Source of the DNA: Candidatus Ventrimonas merdavium
GTDB lineage: Bacteria > Bacillota > Clostridia > Lachnospirales > Lachnospiraceae
Assembly: GCA_018715565.1 (NCBI GenBank)
Contig: DVLJ01000029.1
Location: forward strand, 1-45,279
Reading direction: 5' to 3'
DNA length: 45,279 bases
Shown: one piece after another, positions 25,963 through 33,894 of the stretch
Layout: the number at the start of each line of letters is the position of its first letter
Position numbering within the stretch: position 1 is the first letter of the stretch
The notes under the pieces: model-generated
What the model was told of the DNA's origin: nothing
What the model saw: only the letters and a program-made list of their open reading frames with translations
Database searches by the model: none
Made by a program: the position numbers and the translations under genes

Positions 25963-27417
25963 ATGGTAACAAATGACGCGACCATATTACGAGTGAAACA
26001 TGATGTGCTTTACGAGGTAGCAAAGCGGGCTTGGGAAGGGACCCTGGAGCAGACGCGGGATGAGATCGCCTATCAGATCATCCCGGGACCGCAGGCCCAG
26101 TTCCGCTGCTGTATCTATAAGGAGCGGGAGATCATCCGCCAGAGAGTGCGCCTGGCAGAGGGCCTCTGCCCCACCAGCGGCAAGGATACCCGCAACGTAG
26201 TCCAGGTGATCGGAGCGGCCTGCGAGGAGTGTCCCATCGCTTCCTACACCGTGACCGACAACTGCCGGAAATGTATGGGCAAGGCGTGCCAGAACTCCTG
26301 TAAGTTCGGCGCCATCACCATGGGAGAGAACCGGGCCTACATCGACCCGAACAAATGTAAAGAGTGCGGCATGTGCGCCAACGCCTGCCCGTACAACGCG
26401 ATCGCCCATTTAGAGCGGCCCTGTAAGAAGGTCTGCCCGGTGGACGCGATCACCTATGACGAGTACGGCCTCTGCGTGATCGACGAGGACAAGTGCATCC
26501 AGTGCGGCGCCTGCATCCACAGCTGCCCGTTCGGCGCCATCGGCACGAAGACCTTTATGGTAGACGTGATCCGGATGATCCAGGCCGGCAAAAAGGTAGT
26601 AGCGATGGTAGCGCCCGCTACGGAAGGTCAGTTCGGCCCGGAGATCACCATGGCCAGCTGGCGGACCGCCTTAAAGAAGGTGGGCTTTGCCGATATGGTC
26701 GAGGTCGGCTTAGGCGGCGACTTGACTGCTGCGGCTGAGGCTGCCGAGTGGGCGGAGGCTTACAGGGAAGGCAAGAAGATGACTACCTCCTGCTGCCCGG
26801 CCTTTGTGAACATGATCAAGCAGCACTTCCCCCAGCTCCTGGACAACATGTCCACCACCGTATCGCCCATGTGCGGCGTTTCCCGGATGTTAAAGGAGCA
26901 GGATCCGGAGACCATCACCGTGTTCATCGGGCCGTGCATTGCGAAAAAGAGCGAGACTTTGGATCTGAACATCCAGGGCAATGCGGATTACGCCATGACC
27001 TTCGGCGAGATCCGGGCCATGATGCGGGCGAAGGGCGTGGAGCTGGAGCCGGAGGAGAACACCTATCAGGACAGCTCCGTATTCGGAAAGCGCTTCGGCA
27101 ACTCCGGCGGCGTGACCGCGGCGGTATTGGAGTGCATGAAGGAGACCAACGAGGACATCAACCCCACCGTCATGAAGTGCAACGGCGCTGCCGAGTGTAA
27201 GAAGGCCCTGCTGCTTCTGAAGGTAGGTAAGCTGCCGGCAGACTTCATCGAAGGCATGGCCTGCGTAGGCGGCTGCGTAGGCGGCCCCAGCAAGCACAAG
27301 ACTGAGCAGGAGGCCAAGAAGGCCCGCGACCTGCTGATCAGCCAGGCCGACGGCAGAGAGGTCCATGCCAACTTAAAAGAAAAAGGACTGGAAAACCTGG
27401 CGATGCACCGCCACTAA
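25963..27417 (+). CDS. Group-B-like [FeFe] hydrogenase with ferredoxin domains (HfsD-like)
   Basis: A 484-residue protein. An ~85-residue N-terminal segment precedes a cysteine-rich region holding several [4Fe-4S] sites (CRKCMGKACQNSC, CKECGMCANAC, CIQCGACIHSC). The H-cluster domain (about 225-455) has all three motifs: TSCCPAF, IGPCIAKKSE and GMACVGGCVGGP, retaining both cysteines of TSCC. It should therefore be able to bind the H-cluster and probably catalyses H2 production or uptake with ferredoxin. The accessory motifs differ from the classical TSCCPGW/MPC/GGGQP forms and fit group B. It follows the phosphatase gene by 76 bases with its own GAGGAGG site. Confidence 0.87.
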   Translation: MVTNDATILRVKHDVLYEVAKRAWEGTLEQTRDEIAYQIIPGPQAQFRCCIYKEREIIRQRVRLAEGLCPTSGKDTRNVVQVIGAACEECPIASYTVTDNCRKCMGKACQNSCKFGAITMGENRAYIDPNKCKECGMCANACPYNAIAHLERPCKKVCPVDAITYDEYGLCVIDEDKCIQCGACIHSCPFGAIGTKTFMVDVIRMIQAGKKVVAMVAPATEGQFGPEITMASWRTALKKVGFADMVEVGLGGDLTAAAEAAEWAEAYREGKKMTTSCCPAFVNMIKQHFPQLLDNMSTTVSPMCGVSRMLKEQDPETITVFIGPCIAKKSETLDLNIQGNADYAMTFGEIRAMMRAKGVELEPEENTYQDSSVFGKRFGNSGGVTAAVLECMKETNEDINPTVMKCNGAAECKKALLLLKVGKLPADFIEGMACVGGCVGGPSKHKTEQEAKKARDLLISQADGREVHANLKEKGLENLAMHRH

Positions 27418-27497
27418 GCGCGGGGGATGCAGACGCGGCAGCCTGCACAGCTGCCCAGGCGGTCCGGATCGACGGTCCCAATAGAAGGATTTCAGGA

Positions 27498-27538
27498 AGC
27501 CCTGGGCGAGCGGGATGAATGCTCGGCCAGGGCTTTTT
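27498..27538 (+). terminator. Terminator of the sensory-hydrogenase operon
   Basis: AGCCCTGGGCGAGC and GCTCGGCCAGGGCT pair over a short loop and are followed by TTTTT. It lies 80 bases after the hydrogenase stop codon. Confidence 0.85.
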
Positions 27539-27621
27539 CGTACCTTTTTGGACACTGGGACATAGTATGGAGTGAGGGGGAAAAGCCCCCGAAGTTTAAT
27601 CGATCATTGGAGGTTACAACT

Positions 27622-28491
27622 ATGGGCATTATCAGTTCCAGAAAATATACGGATGTTTCCCGCATCGCCTGCGACGGCACCATGAAGGTGACGCTGGCTC
27701 TGACCGCAGAGCCGGAGCGGTGCTGCGATCATGAGGAGACCGGGTACGGCGCGTCTTGCTGTTACCGTCCGGGAGCCACAGATATCGTGATCAACGAAGT
27801 GCTGAACACCGATTTTGAGATCGTCAGCATCGGTACCCCGACCAAGGGCACGGTCATGAAGGTCAACGACCGGACCCTGCAGTGGAAGATCGCCCAATTA
27901 GGCACATCCAGCATCGAGGAGGCGTCATTGGAGTTCACAGTACGCCATGTGGGCCAGACCGAGGGCCTGCGCCAGGTGAACCAGTCCGTCACCTACTCCG
28001 ACCGGGAAGGCCATCGGGTAACGTTCCCGGATCCCTACGTGACCGTGGAGTGCGATACGGACGAGGTAGTAGAAGCGTGTCCGACGCCGGTGGACCTGGA
28101 AGTGACCGGCTGTCAGGATGCGGTAGAGCTGGATACCGGCGACACTTACCTGGAATCCCAGGGACGGATCGTCCAGCTGGATGTGACCGTAAAGCATGTC
28201 TGCCCCCGCAAACGGGTTGCCTTAGGCGTTGTCCTCACGGAAGTAGACGAGGAAGGCCGGGAATACCAGCGCGGCATGAAAGCCATGACCATCCCCGCCC
28301 ACAACCACGCCACCTGCCGGGATGTGGAAGTAAAAGGGATCAAATTTGTGCTTCCCGAGGATGGGAGCGTACCCTGCAATTGTGAAGACGGAATGTGCCG
28401 GCGCCACAGCCTGCGCGCCCGCTTGATCGCCCACAACATCGACAACGATTTCCAGTGCTACCAGTCCAGCACGGAAATGACGGTTCTGTAA
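27622..28491 (+). CDS. Cysteine-rich protein of unknown function with a DUF11-like segment
   Basis: A 289-residue protein; the ATG follows TTGGAGG by 8 bases, and the upstream part of the long ORF is the terminator region. No signal peptide or membrane segment is seen. Residues 45-140 have the beta-strand rhythm of DUF11-type repeats (TDIVINEVLNTDFEIVSIG, then LEFTVRHVGQTEG and VNQSVTYSD). There are about 14 cysteines, including CCDHEET, SCC and CNCEDGMC, which is many for a cytoplasmic protein and could bind metal. It is alone between the two hydrogenase operons, with its own terminator upstream. I do not recognise a function; a surface or spore-associated structural role is one possibility. 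Confidence 0.7.
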   Translation: MGIISSRKYTDVSRIACDGTMKVTLALTAEPERCCDHEETGYGASCCYRPGATDIVINEVLNTDFEIVSIGTPTKGTVMKVNDRTLQWKIAQLGTSSIEEASLEFTVRHVGQTEGLRQVNQSVTYSDREGHRVTFPDPYVTVECDTDEVVEACPTPVDLEVTGCQDAVELDTGDTYLESQGRIVQLDVTVKHVCPRKRVALGVVLTEVDEEGREYQRGMKAMTIPAHNHATCRDVEVKGIKFVLPEDGSVPCNCEDGMCRRHSLRARLIAHNIDNDFQCYQSSTEMTVL

Positions 28492-28558
28492 GCAGGAAGG
28501 CAGAACAGGGAAGATAACAGCGACGATAACAGCGAGGATCTGAACGTCGATCTTGCAG

Positions 28559-28592
28559 AAAAAATCCCCCCGGGCTTGTGCGGTCCGGGGGG
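28559..28592 (-). terminator. Terminator of the hnd hydrogenase operon
   Basis: On the minus strand CCCCCCGG pairs with CCGGGGGG over an 11-base loop and is followed by ATTTTTT. It lies about 80 bases past the hydrogenase stop codon. The plus strand side has no T-run. Confidence 0.75.
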
Positions 28593-28670
28593 AAACTTAT
28601 GTCTGAGCAGATCTGCTCTCTCAACGCTGGCTTGTCGTTCAGCGGATCCTTTTCTCTGAGCGCCTGCGTC

Positions 28671-30419
28671 TTAGATCTCGTTGATCTTTCTCTTGATATA
28701 GCTGGTATGCAGCAGGTGATGAGCCTTCTCGCTTCCCGGCTCGCCCAGGTAGGTGGCGTACAGCTCCTTGATGGCCGGGTTCTCGTGGGACTTCCGGATC
28801 GGATTGCCCTGATCGGAATCGTAGAGCACCTGGGCCCGCAGAGCGCGGATATCCACGGTGTTGCGCACATAGCCGGGCTGCTGGGGCTGGCCGCCGCCGT
28901 TGATGCAGCCGCCGGGGCATCCCATGATCTCGATGAAGTGGTAATCCGCTTCGCCGGACTGTACCTTCTTAAGCAGGGTTCTGGCGTTGCCCAGGCCGGA
29001 GGCTACGGCAACCTTCACATCCAGGCCGGCTACCGGGTAGGTGGCCTCCTTGATGCCTTCCATGCCGCGGACTTCGGTGAAATCTAAGCTGGCCAGCTCT
29101 TCGCCAGTCAAAGTCTCCACTGCGGTACGCAGAGCTGCTTCCATCACGCCGCCGGTGGCGCCGAAGATCACGGCCGCGCCGGTGCCCAGTCCTAACGGAG
29201 CGTCAAAGCCCTCGTCCGGCAGATTCCGGAACTTGAGTCCTACCTTGCGGATCATCCGGGCCAGCTCTCTGGTGGTCAGGGAGTAGTCCACATCCGGCAC
29301 GCCGTTGGCTGCCTGATCCGGCCGCTGCACCTCGAACTTCTTAGCGGTACAGGGCATGATGGATACGGATACGATATCCTCCGGCTTCAGTCCTTCCTTC
29401 TCCGCGTAGTAGGATTTGGCGATGGCGCCGAACATCTGCTGGGGAGACTTGCAGGAGGACAGGTTCTCGGTCATATCCGGGAAATAGTGCTCACAGTATT
29501 TGATCCAGCCCGGGGAGCAGGAGGTGATCAGAGGCAGCTTGCCGCCGTTCTGTACCCGGTCCAGGAACTCGTGGGCTTCTTCCATAATGGTTAAGTCCGC
29601 ACTGAAGTTGGTGTCAAATACCTTGTCAAAGCCGATCCGCCGCAGGGCAGCCGCCATCTTGCCCTCGGTATTGGTGCCGATGGGATAGCCGAATTCCTCG
29701 CCTAATGCGGCGCGGACTGCGGGAGCGGTCTGAACGATCACATGCTTGGACGGATCCGCGATGGCCGCCAGCACCTCGTCGATCTGGGATTTTTCCTGTA
29801 ATGCGCCGGTGGGGCAGACTGCGATACACTGGCCGCAGGATACGCAGCTGGTCTCCCCTAAGCCCATCTCAAAGGCAGAGCCGATGAAGGTAGCAAAGCC
29901 CCGCTCGTTGGCGCCGATCACGCCGATGCCCTGTACCTTTTCGCAGACTGCGCTGCAGCGGCGGCACAGGATGCACTTGCTGTTGTCGCGGATCATGTGG
30001 ACCGCGCTGTCGTCGATGCAGGACGGGGTCTTGTCGCCGTCGTAATAGCCTTCATCCTCCACACCCAGCTCCTTCGCCAGCTGCTGCAGCTCACAGTTGC
30101 CGCTGCGCACGCAGGACAGACAGCTGCGGTTGTGGTTGGAGAGCAGAAGCTGCAGGGTCTTCTTCCGGGACTCCAGGACCTTCGGGGTGTTGGTAAATAC
30201 CTCCATGCCCTCGTTCACCGGGTACACGCAGGCTACCACCAGGCTTCTGGCGCCCTTGACCTCCACCACGCACATCCGGCAGGCGCCGATCTCATTGATA
30301 TCCTTCAGATAGCAGAGGGTCGGGATCTCGATATGAGCCAGCCGCGCCGCCTCCAGAATGGTGGAGCCTTTTGGAGCGCTTACTTCGATACCATTAATTT
30401 TCAGTGTAATATTCTCCAT
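28671..30419 (-). CDS. hndD: NAD(P)-linked [FeFe] hydrogenase catalytic subunit
   Basis: A 582-residue HydA/HndD. Order: [2Fe-2S] domain (1-80, CYLKDINEIGACRMC); His-Cys3 [4Fe-4S] site (HNRSCLSCVRSGNC); two [4Fe-4S] sites (CILCRRCSAVC, CVSCGQCIAVC); and the H-cluster domain with MPCTAKKFE and MGCPGGCINGGGQP. The first motif reads TSCSPGW, with Ser302 where classical enzymes have the second Cys of TSCCP. The C-terminus has the LGEPGSEKAHHLLHTSY motif. With HndA-C it forms a cytoplasmic complex that makes or uses H2 with NAD(P)H and often ferredoxin (electron bifurcation). It is the last gene of its operon, 15 bases after hndC. Confidence 0.92.
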   Translation of the reverse strand: MENITLKINGIEVSAPKGSTILEAARLAHIEIPTLCYLKDINEIGACRMCVVEVKGARSLVVACVYPVNEGMEVFTNTPKVLESRKKTLQLLLSNHNRSCLSCVRSGNCELQQLAKELGVEDEGYYDGDKTPSCIDDSAVHMIRDNSKCILCRRCSAVCEKVQGIGVIGANERGFATFIGSAFEMGLGETSCVSCGQCIAVCPTGALQEKSQIDEVLAAIADPSKHVIVQTAPAVRAALGEEFGYPIGTNTEGKMAAALRRIGFDKVFDTNFSADLTIMEEAHEFLDRVQNGGKLPLITSCSPGWIKYCEHYFPDMTENLSSCKSPQQMFGAIAKSYYAEKEGLKPEDIVSVSIMPCTAKKFEVQRPDQAANGVPDVDYSLTTRELARMIRKVGLKFRNLPDEGFDAPLGLGTGAAVIFGATGGVMEAALRTAVETLTGEELASLDFTEVRGMEGIKEATYPVAGLDVKVAVASGLGNARTLLKKVQSGEADYHFIEIMGCPGGCINGGGQPQQPGYVRNTVDIRALRAQVLYDSDQGNPIRKSHENPAIKELYATYLGEPGSEKAHHLLHTSYIKRKINEI

Positions 30420-30434
30420 ATCAATTCTCCTCCA

Positions 30435-32222
30435 TTACTGTTTGTAGATCGCGCCGAACTTACATTTCTCCATACAAGCGCCGCACTTGATGCACTTCTC
30501 CTGATCGATGATGTGCGGGTTGCGTACGGAGCCGATGATCGCGTTGTTCGGGCAGGTGCGGGCGCACAGGGTACATCCGCGGCACTTCTCTGCATCGATG
30601 TGATAGGAGAGGAGGGCCTTGCAGACGCCGGCCGGACACCGTTTTTCCTTGATATGGGCTTCGTATTCGTCGCGGAAATAGCGCAGGGTGGACAGCACCG
30701 GGTTGGGTGCGGTCTGGCCCAGTCCGCAGGCGGAGTTTTCTTTTACATAGTAGCAGAGCTCTTCCAGCTTATCCAGGTCTTCCATGGTGGCCTGGCCCTT
30801 GGTGATCTTGGTCAGGATCTCCAGCATCCGCTTGGTGCCGATGCGGCAGGGCGTACATTTGCCGCAGGATTCCTCTACGGTGAACTCCAGGAAAAACTTG
30901 GCGATGTCCACCATACAGTCGGTCTCGTCCATAACAATCAGACCGCCGGAGCCCATCATGGAGCCGATGGAGAGCAGGTTGTCGTAATCGATGGGGATAT
31001 CATAGTGCTCCGCCGGGATACATCCGCCGGAGGGACCGCCGGTCTGGGCAGCCTTGAACTTCTTGCCGTTAGGGATGCCGCCGCCGATCTCCTCGATGAC
31101 CTCCCGCAGGGTGGTGCCCATGGGGATCTCTACCAGACCGGTGTTGTGGATCTTGCCGCCTAAGGCGAACACCTTGGTGCCCTTGGACTTCTCCGTACCC
31201 ATGGAGGCGAACCACTCCGGACCGTTCAGGATGATCTGGGGGATGTTGGCGTAGGTCTCTACGTTGTTCAAAATGGTGGGCTTGCCGAACAGGCCCTTCT
31301 GAGCCGGGAACGGGGGACGGGGGCGGGGCTCGCCGCGGTTGCCCTCGATGGAGGTCATCAGAGCGGTCTCCTCGCCGCACACGAACGCGCCGGCGCCCAG
31401 ACGCAGGTCGATATCAAAGTCAAAGCCAGTGCCGAAGATATCCTTGCCTAACAGCTCCATCTCCCGGGCCTGGGCAATGGCGATCTTCAGGCGCTCTACG
31501 GCGATGGGGTACTCAGCCCGCACGTAGATGTAGCCCTGGTTGGCGCCGATGGCATATCCGGCGATGGCCATGGCCTCCAGCACCGCATGGGGATCGCCCT
31601 CTAAGATGGAACGGTCCATAAACGCGCCGGGGTCGCCCTCGTCGGCGTTGCAGCAGACATACTTCTGGTCCGCCTCGTTCTGCTTCGCTAGCTTCCACTT
31701 TAAGCCGGTGGGGAATCCGCCGCCGCCCCGGCCCCGAAGGCCGGAATCCAGCAGGCACTGGATCACATCGTCGGGCGTCATCTCGGTCAGGACCTTGCCC
31801 AGAGCGGCGTAGCCGCCGGTGCCTATGTACTCCTCGATCACCTCCGGGTTGATGATGCCGCAGTTGCGCAGAGCGATCCGGTGCTGCTTCTTGTAGAAGT
31901 CAGTGTCGATCAGGGCCTTCACGCCGGCGGGGGTCACGGTCTCCTGATACAGCAGGCGGGTGACCACGCGGCCTTTTAACAGATGCTCGTGTACGATCTC
32001 CGGGATATCTTCTACTTTGACCATGGAGTAGAAGCTGGCGTCCGGGTAAACGATCATGATCGGTCCCAGGGCGCAGAGACCGTGGCAGCCGGTCTGCACC
32101 ACGGAGACTTCATTCTCCAGACCGGTTTTCTTAAGCTCCTCCTTCAGAGCTTCCATAATCTGCTGGCTTCCGGAGGAAGTACATCCTGTTCCGCCGCAAA
32201 CCAATACATGTGAACGATACAT
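30435..32222 (-). CDS. hndC: NuoF-like diaphorase subunit of the NAD(P)-linked hydrogenase
   Basis: A 595-residue HydB/HndC. The N-terminal thioredoxin-like [2Fe-2S] domain (CGGTGCTSSG, TGCHGLCALGP) comes first. The NuoF core follows, with GLRGRGGGGFPTGLKW for NAD(P)H, NADEGDPGAFMDR and CGEETALMTSIEG for FMN, and ESCGKCTPCR...C for a [4Fe-4S] cluster. The C-terminus adds two ferredoxin-type clusters (CRGCTLCARTC, CIKCGACMEKC). It binds the pyridine nucleotide and passes electrons toward HndD; in bifurcating homologues it is the bifurcation site. The gene order hndA-(HATPase)-hndB-hndC-hndD follows the Desulfovibrio hnd pattern apart from the insertion. Confidence 0.93.
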   Translation of the reverse strand: MYRSHVLVCGGTGCTSSGSQQIMEALKEELKKTGLENEVSVVQTGCHGLCALGPIMIVYPDASFYSMVKVEDIPEIVHEHLLKGRVVTRLLYQETVTPAGVKALIDTDFYKKQHRIALRNCGIINPEVIEEYIGTGGYAALGKVLTEMTPDDVIQCLLDSGLRGRGGGGFPTGLKWKLAKQNEADQKYVCCNADEGDPGAFMDRSILEGDPHAVLEAMAIAGYAIGANQGYIYVRAEYPIAVERLKIAIAQAREMELLGKDIFGTGFDFDIDLRLGAGAFVCGEETALMTSIEGNRGEPRPRPPFPAQKGLFGKPTILNNVETYANIPQIILNGPEWFASMGTEKSKGTKVFALGGKIHNTGLVEIPMGTTLREVIEEIGGGIPNGKKFKAAQTGGPSGGCIPAEHYDIPIDYDNLLSIGSMMGSGGLIVMDETDCMVDIAKFFLEFTVEESCGKCTPCRIGTKRMLEILTKITKGQATMEDLDKLEELCYYVKENSACGLGQTAPNPVLSTLRYFRDEYEAHIKEKRCPAGVCKALLSYHIDAEKCRGCTLCARTCPNNAIIGSVRNPHIIDQEKCIKCGACMEKCKFGAIYKQ

Positions 32223-32234
32223 TTGCGTTCCTCC

Positions 32235-32612
32235 TTACTTAATGTCTGCTGAAGCCAGGGTGTATTCTTCCACGATGTGGCCGCCGATCAGATGGCGTTC
32301 CACGACTTCCGCAGCTTTTTCTGAGTCCATTTTGATGTAGGTGATCTTGGGTTTGCCGGGCTCCATCACTTCTACGATGGGCTCATACTGGCAGAGACCG
32401 ATGCAGCCGGTCTGGGTCACGGCGACCTTGCCGGTCAGGCCCTTCTCCTGGACCAGACGGGACAGGGTGTTCAGTACGGGACGGGCACCGCTGGCGATCC
32501 CGCAGGTGGCCATACCTACTACGACGCGGGTGTGAGCGTGATCCTCGGCGCGCAGGCCGACCTGGCCCTGCATCTTTTCCCGGATGGCTCTTAATTCTTC
32601 GAGACTTTTCAT
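32235..32612 (-). CDS. hndB: Thioredoxin-like [2Fe-2S] subunit of the NAD(P)-linked hydrogenase
   Basis: A 125-residue HndB-type ferredoxin. The cysteines of the thioredoxin-like [2Fe-2S] fold are visible at MATCGIASGA (one) and TQTGCIGLCQYEP (two), with the region between them as in HndB rather than in NuoE. It is a small electron-transfer subunit of the complex and lies 12 bases before hndC. It is spaced 35 bases after the inserted HATPase gene. Confidence 0.88.
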   Translation of the reverse strand: MKSLEELRAIREKMQGQVGLRAEDHAHTRVVVGMATCGIASGARPVLNTLSRLVQEKGLTGKVAVTQTGCIGLCQYEPIVEVMEPGKPKITYIKMDSEKAAEVVERHLIGGHIVEEYTLASADIK

Positions 32613-32647
32613 ATCATTCCTCCAAAATACTGATGATAGGCGGGGCG

Positions 32648-33205
32648 TCAGTAAACGGCGCCGCCGTCGGTTTCTGATTGGTTTTCTGACAGGTATTCCC
32701 GGATATACTCGGATACCTCCGGCGTGTCAAAGGGCACGTCTCCCAGGATCTCCCGAAATTCCCGGGTATCCAGGGTAAAGGAAGCTCCGTTGTAGCGGTA
32801 GCAGTAGATAAAATCCGTGTCCGGATGGTAAACGATCAGGGAATGGATCGTGCTGGTCATATCCCCCAGGGGCATCCGGTCGATGTGGGACAGGACAAAT
32901 ACTGCAGTGACCACAGTCCCCACGCCTACCTGGGACCGGATGAAAAAGCTCCCGCCGGTGCTCTCTGCCGCGTACTTGAAAAAGGGGACGCCCAGGCCCA
33001 CCTTGCGGGTGGTGCGGCTGGTGTAGAACGGGTCGATGACCTGAGCGACCTGCTCTTCGGTCATGCCGCAGCCGTCGTCCTTGATCACAACGGTGAGAGT
33101 ATCCGCCGCCACATCCGTGTCCACGGTGATCTCCACCAGGGAAGCCTTGGCCCGGGTGGAATTCTCCGCTACATCCAGGATATTCAAAGAGATCTCAGGC
33201 ATCAT
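32648..33205 (-). CDS. Stand-alone HATPase-domain protein inside the hydrogenase operon
   Basis: A 185-residue protein with a GHKL ATP-binding domain: N-box ILDVAENSTRA, G1 box DDGCGMTEEQ, and GLGVPFFKYAAESTGG as the G2 region. There is no histidine phospho-acceptor domain, no sensor domain and no membrane segment. The last ~75 residues are a small unrecognised domain. The fold suggests a serine kinase or ATP-dependent switch like RsbW/SpoIIAB, or a regulator of complex assembly. It starts 5 bases after hndA stops, so it is certainly cotranscribed and made in step with the hydrogenase. The target is unknown; the SpoIIE-type phosphatase at 24.7 kb is a possible counterpart. Confidence 0.85.
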   Translation of the reverse strand: MMPEISLNILDVAENSTRAKASLVEITVDTDVAADTLTVVIKDDGCGMTEEQVAQVIDPFYTSRTTRKVGLGVPFFKYAAESTGGSFFIRSQVGVGTVVTAVFVLSHIDRMPLGDMTSTIHSLIVYHPDTDFIYCYRYNGASFTLDTREFREILGDVPFDTPEVSEYIREYLSENQSETDGGAVY

Positions 33206-33210
33206 AGGCG

Positions 33211-33705
33211 CTACTGATACTTGGCCAGGATCCCGGGGATGTCATCCGGGACCAGACGTCCGTAGACCTCGTCGTTGATCATCATGACCGGGGCCAGACC
33301 GCAGGCGCCTACGCAGCGGCAGGAATCCAGGGAGAATCTCCCGTCCGGAGTACACTCGCCGTTGGTGATGCCGAGCAGCTCTTCTAATTTACTGAAAATG
33401 GCGCCGGAGCCCTTCACGTAGCAGGCCGTCCCCAGGCATACGGAGATGCGGTACTTGCCCTTGGGCTGCAGGGCGAACTGAGCGTAGAATGTAGAAACGC
33501 CATAGATCTTCTCTAAGGGGATCCCGGTTTCGTCCGAGATCATCGTCTGGACTTCGATAGGCAGATAGCCGTAGATCTCCTGGGCCTGCTGCATGATCGG
33601 CATCAGCGCTCCCTTGGTGTCCTTCAGCTCTGCAATGACCTTCTTCAGAGCAGCTTCCTGCTCTGGTGTCCCTGAAAAGGGAACACTTCCTTTTTTGCAA
33701 GCCAT
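33211..33705 (-). CDS. hndA: NuoE-like subunit of the NAD(P)-linked hydrogenase
   Basis: A 164-residue HydC/HndA with a helical N-terminus and a thioredoxin-like [2Fe-2S] domain. The four cluster cysteines are in CLGTACYVKG and CRCVGACGLAP. The preceding IYGYLPIEVQTMISDETGIPLEKIYGVSTFYAQF is the signature helix region of NuoE-type proteins. It links the diaphorase subunit to the rest of the complex. First gene of the minus-strand operon, with GGAGG 7 bases before the ATG and a good promoter upstream. Confidence 0.93.
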   Translation of the reverse strand: MACKKGSVPFSGTPEQEAALKKVIAELKDTKGALMPIMQQAQEIYGYLPIEVQTMISDETGIPLEKIYGVSTFYAQFALQPKGKYRISVCLGTACYVKGSGAIFSKLEELLGITNGECTPDGRFSLDSCRCVGACGLAPVMMINDEVYGRLVPDDIPGILAKYQ

Positions 33706-33740
33706 GAATATTCCTCCTCTTATTTGCAGTTGGTCAAATG

Positions 33741-33769
33741 TATCTAATATTCTAGCACAGGTTGTTCAA
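33741..33769 (-). promoter_or_regulatory. Promoter of the hnd hydrogenase operon
   Basis: On the minus strand TTGAAC and TAGATA are separated by 17 bases, about 36 bases before hndA. The -35 shares TTGAACA with the divergent promoter, suggesting a common regulator or similar strength. Confidence 0.6.
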
Positions 33770-33798
33770 AAAATCTACATTAAGTCAAAAATGACCGA

Positions 33799-33818
33799 AG
33801 GTTTTCTTGGGAAAACCT
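33799..33818. promoter_or_regulatory. 20-bp palindrome between divergent hydrogenase-region promoters
   Basis: AGGTTTTC-TTGG-GAAAACCT is a perfect inverted repeat with 8-base arms, placed between the two divergent -35 elements. It looks like an operator or a hairpin; the binding protein is unknown. Confidence 0.6.
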
Positions 33819-33819
33819 G

Positions 33820-33848
33820 TTGAACATTCACAAGTTCAATGGTATCCT
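33820..33848 (+). promoter_or_regulatory. Promoter of the DRTGG/HATPase/H-cluster operon, with overlapping dyad
   Basis: TTGAAC and TATCCT are spaced by 17 bases. The -35 is also the left arm of TTGAAC-ATTCACAA-GTTCAA, an inverted repeat that spans the spacer (33820-33839). It is not a clear Rex site. A repressor bound there would block the promoter. Confidence 0.55.
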
Positions 33849-33894
33849 AAAAGAAGAATCTTGTGTGAAATATGAAAAATGGAGGGGACTGTTT

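Noticed and set aside
33820-33839. TTGAAC-N8-GTTCAA as a Rex (NADH-sensing repressor) site
   Set aside because: It does not fit the Rex consensus TTGTTAANNNNTTAACAA well; kept as an unnamed dyad only.
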